Positions 1-11,003 are shown, numbered from the stretch's first letter. The stretch: 64,000 nucleotides of DNA from Notolepis coatsorum (GCA_963971535.1 OZ020589.1:67991239-68055238); one strand, 5' to 3'. Notes: generated by a model from the sequence alone, not told the origin. A program made the numbers and translations.

Positions 1-767
1 TGTACTGAGCGATGACGACCCCTGCTGGATGGGCGGAACTCCCGTCGGCCGCAGGCAGCCTGGTGCAGGTCTGAGTGAAGTCCTCCGGAGCAGGCTGAAT
101 GCAGGCAGCCGGTTGCAGTTCTGGTCGAAGTCAGCCGGAGCAGAATGGTTGTTGGCCCACGCTCGTCCTGGTGTGCGCACTCTATACCGCACACTGTAAC
201 TACTATAACTCGGTAGTTAAAGACTTGGATACTTGGTTAACCGCACGTTACTTATACCGCACACAGTAACTATCATAACCCGATTGCTAGTGCCTGGCTC
301 TGCACTAATTGTTCATATACTACCGCTGGTACTGCTAGGATATCGTGTCCACTAGCCAGTACTTGTTATCACCCGTTGTCCTCTCACGGGGCCCTCTGGC
401 ATAACGTCAGCAACAGGGCTATCCAGAGCCCCCGTTAGCTGCGACTACTCGTTGTCCAAGTTCACTGCCGAAGAGAACGGCTTCCGCTTGCCTCCTCCCT
501 ATATCACCTCTCAACTCTCTCCGCCACTCTCTGCCTGCTACCGCCCCCTGCTGGTCCCGCCTGCCAGTCACAAGGGGAGACGCATTGAAGAATAGATCCA
601 GTACTGTCATTTATAATCCATATTCCAGTGCTCTTATGAAGGGGACGCTTGTGTCATTGTTCGTGTGAGTATCAATGAAACTAGTTAGAATGTCTTTGTG
701 TACAAAAGGGATATAAAACACCAGTCAGCAGTCCTGAATAATATACAATATTTTTCAGACTGCTACA
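1..767 (-). repeat. 3' LTR of the gypsy element, partial
   Basis: This stretch matches 5644-6399 almost base for base. The main difference is an 11-bp insertion near 313-324. It ends in CTGCTACA at 767, next to the purine tract. The first roughly 1.07 kb of the LTR lies outside the window. Confidence 0.9.
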
Positions 768-780
768 TTTCCCCCCACTT
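768..780 (-). promoter_or_regulatory. Polypurine tract (plus-strand primer)
   Basis: Read on the minus strand, AAAGTGGGGGGAAA abuts the TGTAGCAG LTR terminus. This is the position and composition expected of the PPT that primes plus-strand DNA synthesis. Confidence 0.75.
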
Positions 781-882
781 TGAACTTGCTAAGTCCTCTG
801 CAAGTTAACAACAGCAACAACAAGCGCATGCATGCAAACGGTCCTGAGACCAACAGTTCACACATCGATTGACAATTACACA

Positions 883-2552
883 TTATGCTAACAGTTTTAC
901 ACACTCCTTCAGGAGTTGGACACACTGTTCAGCGAACACACTCTTGAGCACGTAGTCCTGGCGATACCGAGCGGGTAGCCGACCTCTGGTGCTCCTCTGG
1001 GGCCGAGCGGGCTCCACTCTGGGGGGTTCCACCTCCCCCACCTCCGACTCCGTGTCGGATTCTTCAGTGTCCGTCGGCGGGTCATGGACCACGGCCTCAC
1101 CCTCCGGGGCCATCGGTGGACCGCCCGCGGCCTCCTCTTCAACTCCGTCTCTGCCTTCCTCCCCTTCTCCTCCCGAGGGGGTCGACTCCGCGTCGGACCC
1201 AGCGTTCGCTGCCTCTTCCGGGACGTCCCGCACGGGCCTGGGGTGGTTACACGCCCTAGGATGCGGTTCTCGGCGGCACCCGAAAGCATCTCCACTGTCT
1301 GATTCGGACGAGCTCCGCAGCGCCACAGGGGTCTGTCGAGGGGCCCTCACCCTTGCTTCTGGGTCGGAGGCTGGAAACGGACACGTCTTGAGCTGGTCTC
1401 GATGCACGGTCCTCTCGGGGCCCCCTGCTTCGGGCCTGACTGTGAACACGGGTGTCCCTTCGTGACTCTGCTTCACTACCACGTACGACGTAGGCTCCCA
1501 CTTGTCTTGTATCTTGTTACGGCCCCGGGTCCGGTGGTCGCGTATCAGGACTCGGTCCCCTGCTCGCAGGAGTGCACCTCTGCTCTTCCTGTCGTAAATC
1601 CTCTTGCGTCGCTGAGACGCCTGCTTCGCCGTGGCCTTGGCGGCCTCTGCAGCAGCCTTTAATCGCTTGTGATGACCCTGTACCCACTCGTCTAGGTCCC
1701 CCGCTCCCTCCTGGATGACGTCTCGCCCCCCAGGACATCTCGGGGCATTCGGGCGTCTCTCCTGAAGAGCAGGTAGAAGGGGGAGTACCCCGTGGAGGAG
1801 TGCACATGGCAATTGTACGTGAGTACCAACTCGGGTAGGTGCTCTTTCCAGTCTCGCTTCTTCTCTGCGGGCAGACTCCGCAGCATGTCGTGCATGGTCC
1901 GGTTGAACCTCTCACATTGCCCATTCCCCTGAGGATGGTAAGGCGTGGTGCGGCTCTTGGAGATTCCGTACAGTCGGCAGAGTTCCTTGATGACGCTCGA
2001 CTCGAAATTACGCCCTTGGTCGGCATGGAGTCGGGCAGGGCAACCGTAATACACAAACCAATGCTTGATGATGTCTTCGCCGTCTGATCTTTGGTCGGTA
2101 TGGCAATAGTGAATCTGGTGAACAAGTCAGTCAGTACCAGTACGTTCTCATAGCCACCCACTGACCTTTCCAACACGGTAAAGTCCATAGCAAGGACCTC
2201 CATGGGGGCTGTCACGTTGGTGCAGGTCATCAGGGCCTGGGCTTTAGGAAACACGTCCCGGGCTAATGCGCATCGCTTGCATTGCTGCACCCATTTCTTC
2301 ACCTTCTGCCATCCCGGTCCAGTAATAACTTCGCCTCATCAGGTCCACTGTCCCTTGCCCTCCGTAGTGTCCTCCATCTTCGTGTTGGGTCTCGTAGATC
2401 CTCCGTCGCAGGGCCGTGGGCACCACCAGCTGTAGAACCTCCTCCCCGTCCCGGGGGTCACTGACTCGTCGAAACAGTACTTGTTGGTGCAGACGGAACC
2501 GCTCCCACTGCCCGTATAGCTTGCGGAGTCTCGGGTCTGAGCACCATCTCAA
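883..2552 (-). pseudogene. Gypsy integrase remnant, frameshifted
   Basis: Three minus-strand reading frames together carry an integrase. At 2552-2250 there is an H2C2-type zinc-binding region (H-E-D-G-G-H-Y-G-G, then C-x2-C near 2275). At 2302-2060 comes the start of the catalytic core with the first acidic residue in AMDFT. At 2054-1692 are the second acidic residue in [10 protein letters not shown] and the glutamate in [11 protein letters not shown]. At 1812-883 is the C-terminal DNA-binding part (RAGDRVLIRD), then an acidic, proline-rich tail ending RSTRGRLPARYRQDYV. The frame changes near 2060 and near 1750, so no full-length integrase can be made. Upstream, the sequence runs straight from the protease tail into the zinc finger, leaving no RT or RNase H. 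Confidence 0.85.
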
Positions 2553-3216
2553 CGTCGGTCGGGTTCAACACCCGCACCGGCACTCTTCCCTGTCGGGCGT
2601 AGGTCACCACGTTCGCCACCAGCATTCCGGGGGGCAGGTTAGCACTTGGCGTGTTCTCTAGCATCACGGGGCGTCGCATCCCCACCGTCGTCTCGCAGCG
2701 GCCTGAGACGATCACTTCGCTGTGTGGGGGAATAACCACCGGCTCTCGGCCGGCCACTTTGACGTATCCCATTCTTCCCGGGGCGGTACACTCTCGGGCT
2801 TCTTGGGCCATGGCGGTGACGATACCGCGGATGGCGATGCTCTTAGCGTCGACCCGTCTTCGGCTCGCCAGACGCATCCCCTTGATTCCTCTGAACAGGC
2901 CGTCTACCCTGCCGAGCACGTTCATGCCCAGAAGTCCCTGGATGGCGTCTCCTGGTGCCACTCGGGCGGGGTCGTCCTTTAGGATGAATATGCATTTCCC
3001 CGCAAACGTCATCTCTAGGCACTGCACTTCGGCGTACAGACACCCCACCACTGGGATCTCCAACCCGTTGGCGGCGATGAGGGTGATCCAGTTGGAGGGG
3101 GTCAACCTCGACCGCGGGAAGTGTCTTCTGAAGTGACTCTCGTTCATGGTTGTGACTTCGTATCGAAGAGGCAGCGGGTCTCGACCCCGTCGATCTGAAC
3201 GTCTAGGGTGAGGCAC
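2458..3216 (-). pseudogene. Gypsy aspartic protease remnant, active site destroyed
   Basis: The 252-residue frame carries the conserved body of a gypsy retropepsin: VTTMNESHFRRHF, LTPSNWITLIAANGLEIP and the GLLGMNVL flap-distal motif. The D-T/S-G catalytic triad that should lie just before VTTMNE is not in this frame. Another minus-strand frame at about 3165-3150 reads CLFDT and then a lysine, so an indel or small deletion right at the active site both shifts the frame and removes the glycine. Downstream, the frame runs into VLNPTDVEMVLRP, normally the linker to RT, and then out of frame into the integrase zinc finger. The frame opens with GTG near 3216, so it has no true start of its own; in the intact family it would be part of gag-pol. 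Confidence 0.8.
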
Positions 3217-4507
3217 TCCCCGTGCACGTCCTGCATCCCCCTGCCTTCTGTAGCCGAGTCGGTGACTCCGGCTGTGACGCGTCCACTGCTCTTCGTGACC
3301 CGGGTCGGTATCCTGTCGGGCCCGGAGCTTCGGGGGCGGGGTTAGTGGCTATGCCTGGCCCGCGGGCTGAGCGGGGACAATCCCTGCTGATGTGGCCCGG
3401 CTGATTGCAGGCGTAGCAGATCAGCCTGCCCTCTTCATCTCGGCGGGGTGGTTCCCGTGTGGCGGCGGTCGCGTCGTCCCGGCGGCGCCGCCCAGTGGCA
3501 CCTCTCCGGGGCACGTCACGTTCCTGTTGGAAGGCCAGGAATAGTTGCGCTTGGCGCGCACCTAGCTGTTCCTGTCCTGCCTTGAGCTGCTGAATAGCTT
3601 CTTGCAGCGTGTCGACGTTCGGTGGGGCCTCTCGTCTCTCCGCGGCTGCGGCGTGTACTAAACCCCGGGAGGAGCTCTTGTCGGAGGGGAGGACCAGCTC
3701 GTCCTCCGACCAATCGATCGCCGCCTTCAGGACTTGAGGAAACGGCCGCGTCCCGTCTTCTCTCATGTACTTCCGCATTTCTCTCCTCAGGGCCTCGTCT
3801 CTGAGGCCTACTACAAACCGTTCTTGTAGCAGGGCAGCGGCGTCGGCAACCTGCGTAGGCGCCCGACGTCGTAGGCGACGGATCCTCTCTTGCAGGTCAT
3901 AGGCGAATTGGCGTACGGTCTCGCCGGCGGCCTGTCTTCGGTCGAAGAACTCCCCCAGTCGAACGCTGACCGGGACCTTGTCCCCATAGGTTTCCTCGAG
4001 GAGCGCGAACAAGCCTTCCGTGTCTGGGATAGTTCCCTCTGTCCGGAAGCGTACCATCTGCTTCGCTTCGCCTTTGAGGTGAAGCTGTACGACCTCCGCT
4101 TGTTCTTTTGCGGGCACTCGACTGGCACGGAGATGGGTCTTCATGGCCTGGATCCAGTCTTCCACAGGCAGTTCCCCTCTCTCCTTTTCACCCCCGAATT
4201 CGCTGCACTTCCGCTCTCGTTGGACGTACACCACCGGGAGGGGCGCTGGAGGGAGCTGTAGGATCATGGCTTGCGCCGCTGCAAGCGACTCCTGGCGCCG
4301 GGCCCTTTCCAGTTGTTCGGCCTGGTGGTCCAGGACGCCCGCCTGGTCTTGGAGTTGACCCTTTAGGAACTCCACTTCTGCGGCCAACGTCTGTACCGTC
4401 TCAGCTTTCTCCCCTTCTTCTTTGAGAGGGGCCGGAGGGTCATCTCGTCGCTCCGACCGGGACGGCCCGGCTTTGACCTCCGGCTTCGGGGTGTCGTCAT
4501 CCGACAT
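3203..4507 (-). CDS. Gypsy Gag polyprotein
   Basis: This is the structural (capsid/nucleocapsid) protein of the element. The first ATG is at 4507; the open frame extends a few codons further upstream only from a non-ATG codon. From the N-terminus it shows an acidic/basic leader and a predicted coiled coil (VQTLAAEVEFLKGQLQDQ). Next comes a capsid-like region with VEDWIQAMKTHLRAS and a major-homology-like segment around QFAYDLQERIRRLRRR. An arginine-rich stretch follows, then one CCHC zinc knuckle (CYACNQPGHISRDC) near 3415-3370. The frame is open across its length, making gag the least damaged gene of this copy. Its end overlaps the protease frame near 3205, consistent with a frameshift relation or a later indel. 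Confidence 0.85.
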   Translation of the reverse strand: MSDDDTPKPEVKAGPSRSERRDDPPAPLKEEGEKAETVQTLAAEVEFLKGQLQDQAGVLDHQAEQLERARRQESLAAAQAMILQLPPAPLPVVYVQRERKCSEFGGEKERGELPVEDWIQAMKTHLRASRVPAKEQAEVVQLHLKGEAKQMVRFRTEGTIPDTEGLFALLEETYGDKVPVSVRLGEFFDRRQAAGETVRQFAYDLQERIRRLRRRAPTQVADAAALLQERFVVGLRDEALRREMRKYMREDGTRPFPQVLKAAIDWSEDELVLPSDKSSSRGLVHAAAAERREAPPNVDTLQEAIQQLKAGQEQLGARQAQLFLAFQQERDVPRRGATGRRRRDDATAATREPPRRDEEGRLICYACNQPGHISRDCPRSARGPGIATNPAPEAPGPTGYRPGSRRAVDASQPESPTRLQKAGGCRTCTGSASP

Positions 4508-4553
4508 CTCAGGTCTCTGGGTCGTCACTTACGAGGGAGTGGAGTAGGATGTT

Positions 4554-4572
4554 GATCCTGTTCGTGACGCCA
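4554..4572 (-). promoter_or_regulatory. Putative primer binding site
   Basis: Minus-strand TGGCGTCACGAACAGGATC lies 2 nt inside the 5' LTR (LTR end at 4575). It starts with the TGG that pairs with a tRNA CCA end. I could not assign the tRNA. Confidence 0.6.
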
Positions 4573-4574
4573 AA

Positions 4575-6399
4575 TGTAGCAGGGTGGATTATCCCTGCTT
4601 CGTGGGAACTGTGGTGCACGGTCACTAGGTAGCGAGACACAGTAGCACTCTGGCCAGCTGCACCTCCGTCTTTGGGATCCGGAGCGTCAACTGGAGGCTG
4701 GCAGTGGGAGTGTATGAGGCCCAGGATTTACAAACCTGGTCCGGTACTCTGGTCTTCCTCCCTCTCTCTGGGGCAGTCAGCAGTACTCCCCAACACACCC
4801 TCACCCTCCACAATTGTCTCCTTAGGCCTCCCACACCTAATGACTGGATGGTAAAGAAATAACTTGGTTCCCCCCGCAAGCAGTACCCTCCCTCAGTAAC
4901 ACCAGAAACCTTACAGTGGAAATGGAAGGTGGAATAGGAAGGGGTTAATGATAGATATATTACCCGCATCAAAGGGTTAGGATTAGGGTTAGGCTCAATA
5001 AAAGACACACACACAGTGCTCCCGTTCTGGATGAATGTTATTATAACTTAGCCTAGTTACAACAATGCTACGTCTGGTGATTATTGCACCATGGGTATCA
5101 ACACAATGATTACACTGGCATAAATCAATTATAGTATTACACCCAGGCACCAAGTGCTCTCACGGTACCCAGACTAAGTGCTGCCCACGTCTGGGCTGAA
5201 CACAGTATCTACCTTCTCTAAGGAATTACCCATATACTGTTCCAGGTCGGTAATATGGGGAAGGAAGGGGGAGCATAGGGAAGGAGAATAAAAGAGATTC
5301 ACTGAACGGGAAATATTATGAAACACACACCTTATCACGCTCAAAGAAAAGGAATGAAATAAAAGAGTGAGCCCACAAAATACCGGTAAAGTCCTATCTT
5401 AATGCCGGCATATATTGTTCGGGGTACCCCTATGAAATGGTAGTAGCAACGTTACTTTCGCCCGCGGGCTGCACCACACTGTGTATTGTATAAGGAATCG
5501 GGAGCATCAATGCTCATTTGTACTCATCCGAAATGGCCGCCTCGCCACTCCACTGTTGTCCGGGAGGCAAGATGGCGTCGAACGCTCTCGGCGAGGATGT
5601 TAGCAGGCGGAGCTAGGCAGAGAGGCAGCACCGGCTGAGAGCGTGTACTGAGCGATGACGACCCCTGCTGGATCGGCGGAACTCCCGTCGGCCGCAGGCA
5701 GCCTGGTGCAGGTCTGAGTGAAGTCCTCCGGAGCAGGCTGAATGCAGGCAGCTGGTTGCAGTTCTGGTCGAAGTCAGCCGGAGCAGAATGGTTGTTGGCC
5801 CACGCTCGTCCTGGTGCGCGCACTCTATACCGCACACTGTAACTACTATAACTCGGTAGTTAAAGACTTGGATACTTGGTTAACCGCACGTTACTTATAC
5901 CGCACACAGTAACTATCATAACCCGATTGCTAGTGCCTGGCTCTGCACTAATTACCGCTGGTACTGCTAGGATATCGTGTCCACTAGCCAGTACTTGTTA
6001 TCACCCGTTGTCCTCTCACGGGGCCCTCTGGCATAACGTCAGCAACAGGGCTATCCAGAGCCCCCGTTATCTGCGACTACTCATTGTCCAAGTTCACTGC
6101 CGAAGAGAACGGCTTCCGCTTGCCTCCTCCCTATATCACCTCTCAACTCTCTCCGCCACTCTCTGCCTGCTACCGCCCCCTGCTGGTCCCGCCTGCCAGT
6201 CACAAGGGGAGACGCATTGTAGAATAGATCCAGTACTGTCATTTATAATCCATATTCCAGTGCTCTTATGAAGGGGACGCTTGTGTCATTGTTCGTGTGA
6301 GTATCAATGAAACTAGTTAGAATGTCTTTGTGTACAAAAGGGATATAAAACACCAGTCAGCAGTCCTGAATAATATACAATATTTTTCAGACTGCTACA
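4575..6399 (-). repeat. 5' LTR of the gypsy element, complete (1825 bp)
   Basis: It is bounded by TGTAGCAG at the 6399 side and CTGCTACA at the 4575 side (minus-strand reading), an 8-bp inverted terminal repeat. Bases 5644-6399 match 1-767. The LTR is long for a gypsy element and contains a short TTAGGG-like stretch near 4975-4993. Confidence 0.9.
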
Positions 6400-6540
6400 T
6401 TAGGAATCAACAAGTGCTTGATTTTGCTATTGAACAGATTGAAGTCCATACTAGAATTGTAATAAAGATATAAATAAAATATCACGATTTACGATAAACG
6501 CTTTATTATCTTTTAGAAAAACAACAGGTAAAAACATTTC
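6400..6540. other. Short unassigned spacer
   Basis: AT-rich sequence between the gypsy LTR and the LINE 3' tail. I recognise nothing in it. Confidence 0.4.
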
Positions 6541-6824
6541 CTTTTTTTCCCCAATATATCTTTATTTGCATTATTCAATTTAACAAACAGTTTGTAACGC
6601 ATAGACTTTTTCCCCATTTCCCCCCTCCCTCCCCCCTCCCTTGAGACAAGTCTATTAAGATATATGGTTCATAAACATTTGGCCTCTTCATCAGATGAGA
6701 ACAGTAAGAGAGAGAAAAAAAAGAAACAGTGACAATACTACAGTTTACGATGTTTTCAATTATAACAGACCCCCTCCCCCCAAATAATAAACACTTTCCC
6801 CCCTCCCCACAGCCCTCCCCTTTA

Positions 6825-7350
6825 CTGTCATTGTCAGAACAAGGTATCTGGGTCATATTATGGAATCCATCAGCACATATTGTGTACTGTTGCATCTGCG
6901 TACATCAGTCAGAAGTGCAAGAACTAATGTATATGAGAAATAAAATAAAATAAAGATTTTATTTTGGAAAGACAAAAAGATAACATGGATGAGGTCCTAT
7001 TATTTCCCTCCTTCTCTCTCTCATCCTTCTCCCTCCCTCTCCCTCTCTTCCCTTCTCTCTCCTCCATCCCTTTCCCCCCCTCCTTCTTCCTCCCCCTCTC
7101 TTCCTCCCCCCCCCCCCCCCTCTCTCTATCTCCCTCTTCCCCCTATCCTGTGTTTGGAGTATGAGCACATAAGATCTATACCAGAGGAAAGAAAAAAAAA
7201 AGGTAAAAACAGATAGTACAAGGTCAAGAGTAATAGATTTCAGCACTTCCTATTACTGCCATTATCCGGGCAGGGTACCTGAGTTGTATCACGGAGTATA
7301 TCAACACATGTCATGTGCAGTCACATCTGAGCAGATGAATCAGAGGTTAT
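6825..7350. repeat. Diverged direct repeats in the LINE 3' UTR
   Basis: Two related blocks, about 6825-6930 and 7249-7350, share the pattern CATTxTCxGxxCAxGGTA, GGGTCATATTATGGAAT-like text and CAGCACATATTGTG-like text in the same order, about 420 bp apart. Between them lies a CT/C-rich tract at 7009-7142 with a run of C near 7105-7120. Confidence 0.6.
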
Positions 7351-7434
7351 AAAGAATAATGTAATTTTTCTAATAGTCTAAAAGAAAAAAAAAGAAAAAA
7401 AAAACAGTCACAGTTAAAATGGCGTTCGAGGGAG

Positions 7435-8428
7435 TCACTCACACCCAGGTACCGTAGGCTGTAGGCCACGTCTTGCTAGCAGTGTGGTAAACACTATTAT
7501 GATGGAGTTAGGAGTGTTTAATTGTTCAGTATTAGTTGGGACTCCAAAAATTGCTGTCTGGGGCGAGGGTTCAAGATCGATTGAGAGGACTTCAGATAAT
7601 ATTTCAAAAATAGTAGTCCAAAAAGTATACAGTTTAGGACATGACCAAAACATATGAGTGAGATTGGCTGGAGAGAGAGTGCATCTGTCACATTTGTCTT
7701 CCACATCACGGTATATCGCTGCAAGTTTGGATTTGCAGTAGTGGAGTCTATGGACGTTTTTGAATTGGATGAGCCCAATCTAGCACAGGTGGTCGAGGTG
7801 TTAATGCAGTCTATGGCTCAATACACCATTCGTCAGAGAAGTCCTCCCCAAGCTCAGTCTCCCATTTGTTCTTTGTTTTTACTAGAAAGGTTGTGTCAAG
7901 CTCAGAGATAAAGCTTTAAATATCAGAAATGAAGCCTTTCCGCCCCGGTCTGATTGTGAAGAGATATTCCTAGGGTTGATCGCAGGGGAGATCAGGGTAG
8001 GAGGGGTAGAAGATTTGTATATAATGTCTAATCTGGAAGTAACGGAATAGATTGTTCCGGGGTAAATCATACTTGTTGCAGATTGTTCCAAAGTTATCAA
8101 ACCTATTATCGTTGAAGAGGTCTGAGAATTTCACAAGGCCTCTGTCTTTCCAGAGTGAGAAAGCAGAGTCGAGAGATGAGGGGGGAAATAAGTGGTTGTT
8201 ATCTATGGGGCCATTGATGGAACTCTCCATATATTTGAAGTGGGTACGAAATTGGGTCAAAATTTTCAGTGTAGCTATTACCACTCGGTTGAGCGTGAAT
8301 TTAGAGGGAGAGAGTGGTAGCTTGGAGTAAATCAATGCAGGAAGGCAAGTTAGACGGCAAGACCTAGCTTCCAAAGGACACCAGTCTGTCAAGGAAGAGC
8401 GAAGCCAGATGCCTCTTTTCCATTGCAT
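7435..8428 (-). pseudogene. LINE ORF2 C-terminal remnant
   Basis: The frame at 8428-7970 reads FSDLFNDNRFDNFG and YDLPRNNLFRYFQIRHYI. This matches the organisation of the corresponding region of the intact LINE at 14252-18022 (REFYDLPGESFFLYLQLR). After several frame changes, 7704-7435 carries the terminal zinc-finger-like motif CDRCTLSPANLTHMFWSCP followed by FW, which parallels CTLCSQKATGTYMHMYWDCP in the intact copy. The residues fit a family distinct from that copy. It is clearly non-functional. Confidence 0.75.
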
Positions 8429-8560
8429 AGTACCTACTCCACTCTACCCTACTCTACTCTACTCGCTTTAGGTACAGTGGTACTTCGTTCGTTTTCCACT
8501 GCAGGTAGTATTCCGTTTCATCTCCGTGTGGGGAGGCGGGGCCGCTGGCGTACAGCATGA
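8416..8560. repeat. Short MITE-like repeat
   Basis: TTTTCCATTGCATAGTACC at the left and GGTAC followed by TTTTCCACTGCAGG near 8475-8506 bracket a CTACT-rich core. This looks like a small non-autonomous DNA repeat. The ends are not well defined. Confidence 0.35.
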
Positions 8561-8688
8561 GAGCTCCGTGAGCATAGCTATGTCCGTGGGGGCTTGGAGC
8601 AAGCCCGAGTAAACACAGTTTCAATCAATCAATCAATAACAACATTAACCAGACTCTCGTTGTGTCTATTCTGCTCACGTTAACGTTA
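8561..8688. other. Spacer with one copy of a ~33-bp tandem unit
   Basis: A (AATC)n-like stretch sits near 8624-8637. A copy of the CTCGTGTCTATTCT unit near 8655-8688 reappears on the far side of the next repeat at 9294-9350. Confidence 0.5.
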
Positions 8689-9287
8689 CATTTACATTTA
8701 CATTTAGCTGACGCTTTTATCCAAAGCGACTTACAAGTTCTGTACGACAGGTCATCAGGAAGGGTACAACTCTATCAGCTGAGTAACAATATTCATCAAA
8801 GTGTTGCGTGTTACATTGTAGGTTAGTTTATTAGGACAAGTGCATGCATGACAGTAAGGTTAGTTAGGGTTAGATATTTTTTTAAACTTTAAATCTTTTT
8901 TTATTATTTCAGATAATGGTTGAAGAAGTGCGTCTTTAGTCGACGGCGAAAGATTGGACGGGATTAGGCTGTCCGAACTGGGGTGGGTAGTTCATTCCAC
9001 CATTGTGGGGCAAGGACTGAGAATAGGCGGCTTCTCTTTGATGACCCTCCCGGAGCTTGGATAGTAGTAGGTCTGAGGCGGCCAGAAGATGCAGAGCGTA
9101 GGGGTCTTGAGGGTGTGTAGTTAGAGACCATTGACTGGAGGTAGGTGGGAGCGGTTCCCTTTGTTGCACGGTATGCTAGGTGGAGGGCCTTGAAGCGGAT
9201 ACGTGCAGCAATGGGGAGCCAGTGCAGGTCCCTAAGAAGTGGGGTGACATGGGCCGACTTCGGTAGGTTTGAGATCAGGCGGTAGAC
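8689..9287. mobile_element. Common teleost interspersed repeat with 6-bp flanking duplication
   Basis: It begins with CATTTACATTTAGCTGACGC and TATCCAAAGCGACTTACA, a signature I recognise as widespread in fish genomes. It runs through a GC-rich body to 9287. ACGTTA flanks it on both sides (8683-8688 and 9288-9293), and the surrounding 33-bp tandem unit is continuous across the insertion. I cannot assign a class from sequence alone. Confidence 0.6.
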
Positions 9288-9524
9288 ACGTTACCTCTCG
9301 TGTCTATTCTACTAGCGTTAACGTTACCTCTCGTGTCTATTCTGCTAATGTGATGCCCACTAGAAGTGGTATCACGTTAATATCTTTAGATTATGTGTCA
9401 AAACAGTGTGAACATACTGGTACAGGATTACCTCCATCAGAAACAAGGTAGAACAGTCATATAATATTTAATGGGAGACATTAACATACTTTGGTCAATA
9501 GGTGGCAGTATAGGACTTGTGTTT
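9288..9524. other. Flanking unique-looking sequence with tandem units
   Basis: It contains two copies of the CGTTACCTCTCGTGTCTATT unit at 9289-9350, then AT-rich sequence. I see no gene. Confidence 0.4.
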
Positions 9525-10370
9525 AATAATAATAATAAATAATTAATTTAATTTATATATCGCTTCTCAATAACCCGAAGTCGCTGACAGTAGTCGGGAG
9601 CAGGGGTACAAACAAAGAAACGAAAGCAAAGAAACAAAAACAAAACAACAAAGAAACAAAAACAAAAGGAACATGAGACCATGGGGGAACGGGGGAGACA
9701 GCCTGATGGCACAAAAAAGACTGGAGACATATCAATCAGGTTGGAGGGGAGGGGGGGGTTTAGGGGTGGGGGGGGGTTGAAGGCAAGGGAGAACAGGTGG
9801 GTTTTGAGGCGAGCTTTGAAGGTGGAGAGTGTAGGGGAGTCTCTGATGGACTGGGGGAGGGAGTTCCAGAGTCGGGGTGCAGTGCGAGAGAAGGCCCGAT
9901 CTCCGAAGTTTTTAAGCTTGGATGTCGGGACAGTGAGGGAGGCAGTGGAGGAGGACCGGAGGGAACGGGTGGGGCGGTAGGGGAGAAGGAGATCAGTCAG
10001 GTAGGGGGGGGCCAGGCTGTGGAGGGCTTTGAAGGTGAGGAGTAGTGTTTTAAAGTTAATGCGGTGTTTGATCGGGAGCCAGTGGAGGGAGTGGAGGACA
10101 GGAGTGATGTGTTCGCGGGACCGGGTGTTAGTGAGGAGGCGGGCGGCTGAATTTTGGACCATTTGCAGTTTATGGAGGGAGCGGGAGGTGATACCAGTGA
10201 GGAGGGAGTTGCAGTAGTCCAGGCGGGAGGAGATGAAGGCGTGAATGAGGGATTCAGCAGCGGGGGGGGAGAGGCAGTGACGGATTTTTGCGATGTTGCG
10301 GAGGTGAAAGTAGGATGTTTTCACGATGGAGCGGACGTGGGGGTCAAATGAGAGTTTAGTGGCTTCGCCT
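9525..10370 (-). mobile_element. L2/CR1-type LINE 3' fragment
   Basis: Minus-strand fragment with the C-terminal part of the RT ORF and a 3' end in an (ATT/AAT)n tail near 9525-9545, as in L2-type LINEs. It is 5'-truncated near 10370. Confidence 0.8.
9548..10324 (-). pseudogene. L2/CR1 reverse transcriptase C-terminal part
   Basis: The 258-residue open frame carries the post-RT region of a fish L2/CR1-type ORF2. It shows SRLDYCNSLLTGI, LQMVQNSAARLLTNT, HWLPIKHRINFKTLLLTFKA, APPYLTDLL and FGDRAFSRTAPRLWNSLP, in that order. The catalytic RT motifs and endonuclease are missing because of 5' truncation. The frame is open, but it starts inside the domain and ends in low-complexity 3' sequence, so it encodes no working enzyme. 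The last 60 or so residues are probably translated 3' UTR. Confidence 0.8.
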
Positions 10371-10411
10371 TCCAGGGAACCGTACCTTGTCGTTTAGGGA
10401 CACACGAGGCG

Positions 10412-10502
10412 AGCTTAGTCTCACAACCGGGAGGACCCAGAACCAATAACACCATGTCTGCGCCTTCCTTGGTCAAATGACTAACTACAACCTGTTTCAT
10501 AG
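10412..10502 (+). repeat. ~85-bp direct repeat, copy 1
   Basis: It begins ACAACCGGGAGGACCCAGAA and ends CCTGTTTCATAGG. A nearly identical copy (one clear substitution) lies at 11801-11884, close to the end of the putative gypsy LTR. Confidence 0.85.
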
Positions 10503-11002
10503 GTGGGTAATATACTACAAAACACACATAAAGGTTAACAAGGATACATGCAGGATACATGACTTATTGTTATGTTTTCTTCTTGACTTGTTTAAAGAAG
10601 ACCTGTACGGCCCATGGGGACATTAACGTGTGTTGTCGGGCCCTATAAATACATTTGATTTGATTTGATTTATGCAATGTCGAGGGTCCAATGAAGTGAC
10701 TATTGTCGATGTTTGAGTCAAGTTTAAGAAGTTTAAGACGACAAGTAACGTGGTTTAGAAGTTGACCGTCTATTGATGGCGCCGTGTCTCGTGGTACATT
10801 GAAATATAGTGTTGAAATACAATTGCCCATTTAATCACTAACGTGTCGGAGTTAAGTATCTCCAAGGGGATTATAAAGGTTTATGTTTTGAAGTACATAC
10901 TGTTTGGGTTGAACTGCTGTTTAGTAAATGTGTATATTGTGTACAAGTATTGAAGACGGTTAGAGGGAAATTACTTTAGCTCAACACCGGAGCTGTCCCA
11001 CA

Positions 11003-11003
11003 T

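Larger units (their letters stand above)
1..6399 (-). mobile_element. Ty3/gypsy LTR retrotransposon, cut by the window edge, RT deleted
   Basis: Two long terminal repeats in direct orientation bracket gag, protease and integrase remnants that all read on the minus strand. The complete LTR is 4575-6399. The other is cropped at base 1, which corresponds to about base 5644 of the complete LTR. LTR ends are TGTAGCAG...CTGCTACA. A purine tract lies next to one LTR and a PBS-like sequence next to the other, in the places expected for a minus-strand element. Gene order is gag, protease, then integrase zinc finger. The RT and RNase H domains expected between protease and integrase are absent, so this is an internal-deletion derivative. 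The target duplication cannot be checked because one end is outside the window. Confidence 0.9.
6541..8428 (-). mobile_element. 5'-truncated L1/Tx1-like LINE
   Basis: The element reads on the minus strand: decayed ORF2 C-terminus at 8428-7435, then an 0.9-kb 3' UTR ending in an A-rich stretch near 6541-6560. The 3' UTR holds two diverged direct repeats and a pyrimidine-rich block. The 5' boundary, near 8420, abuts another repeat. No ORF1, endonuclease or RT catalytic region is present. Confidence 0.75.

Noticed and set aside
883..2087. Plus-strand frames over the gypsy pol
   Set aside because: Shadows of the minus-strand integrase. GC-rich sequence keeps several frames open and none shows a domain.
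4973..4993. Telomere-like GGTTAGGATTAGGGTTAG
   Set aside because: Fewer than four degenerate units and located inside the gypsy LTR.
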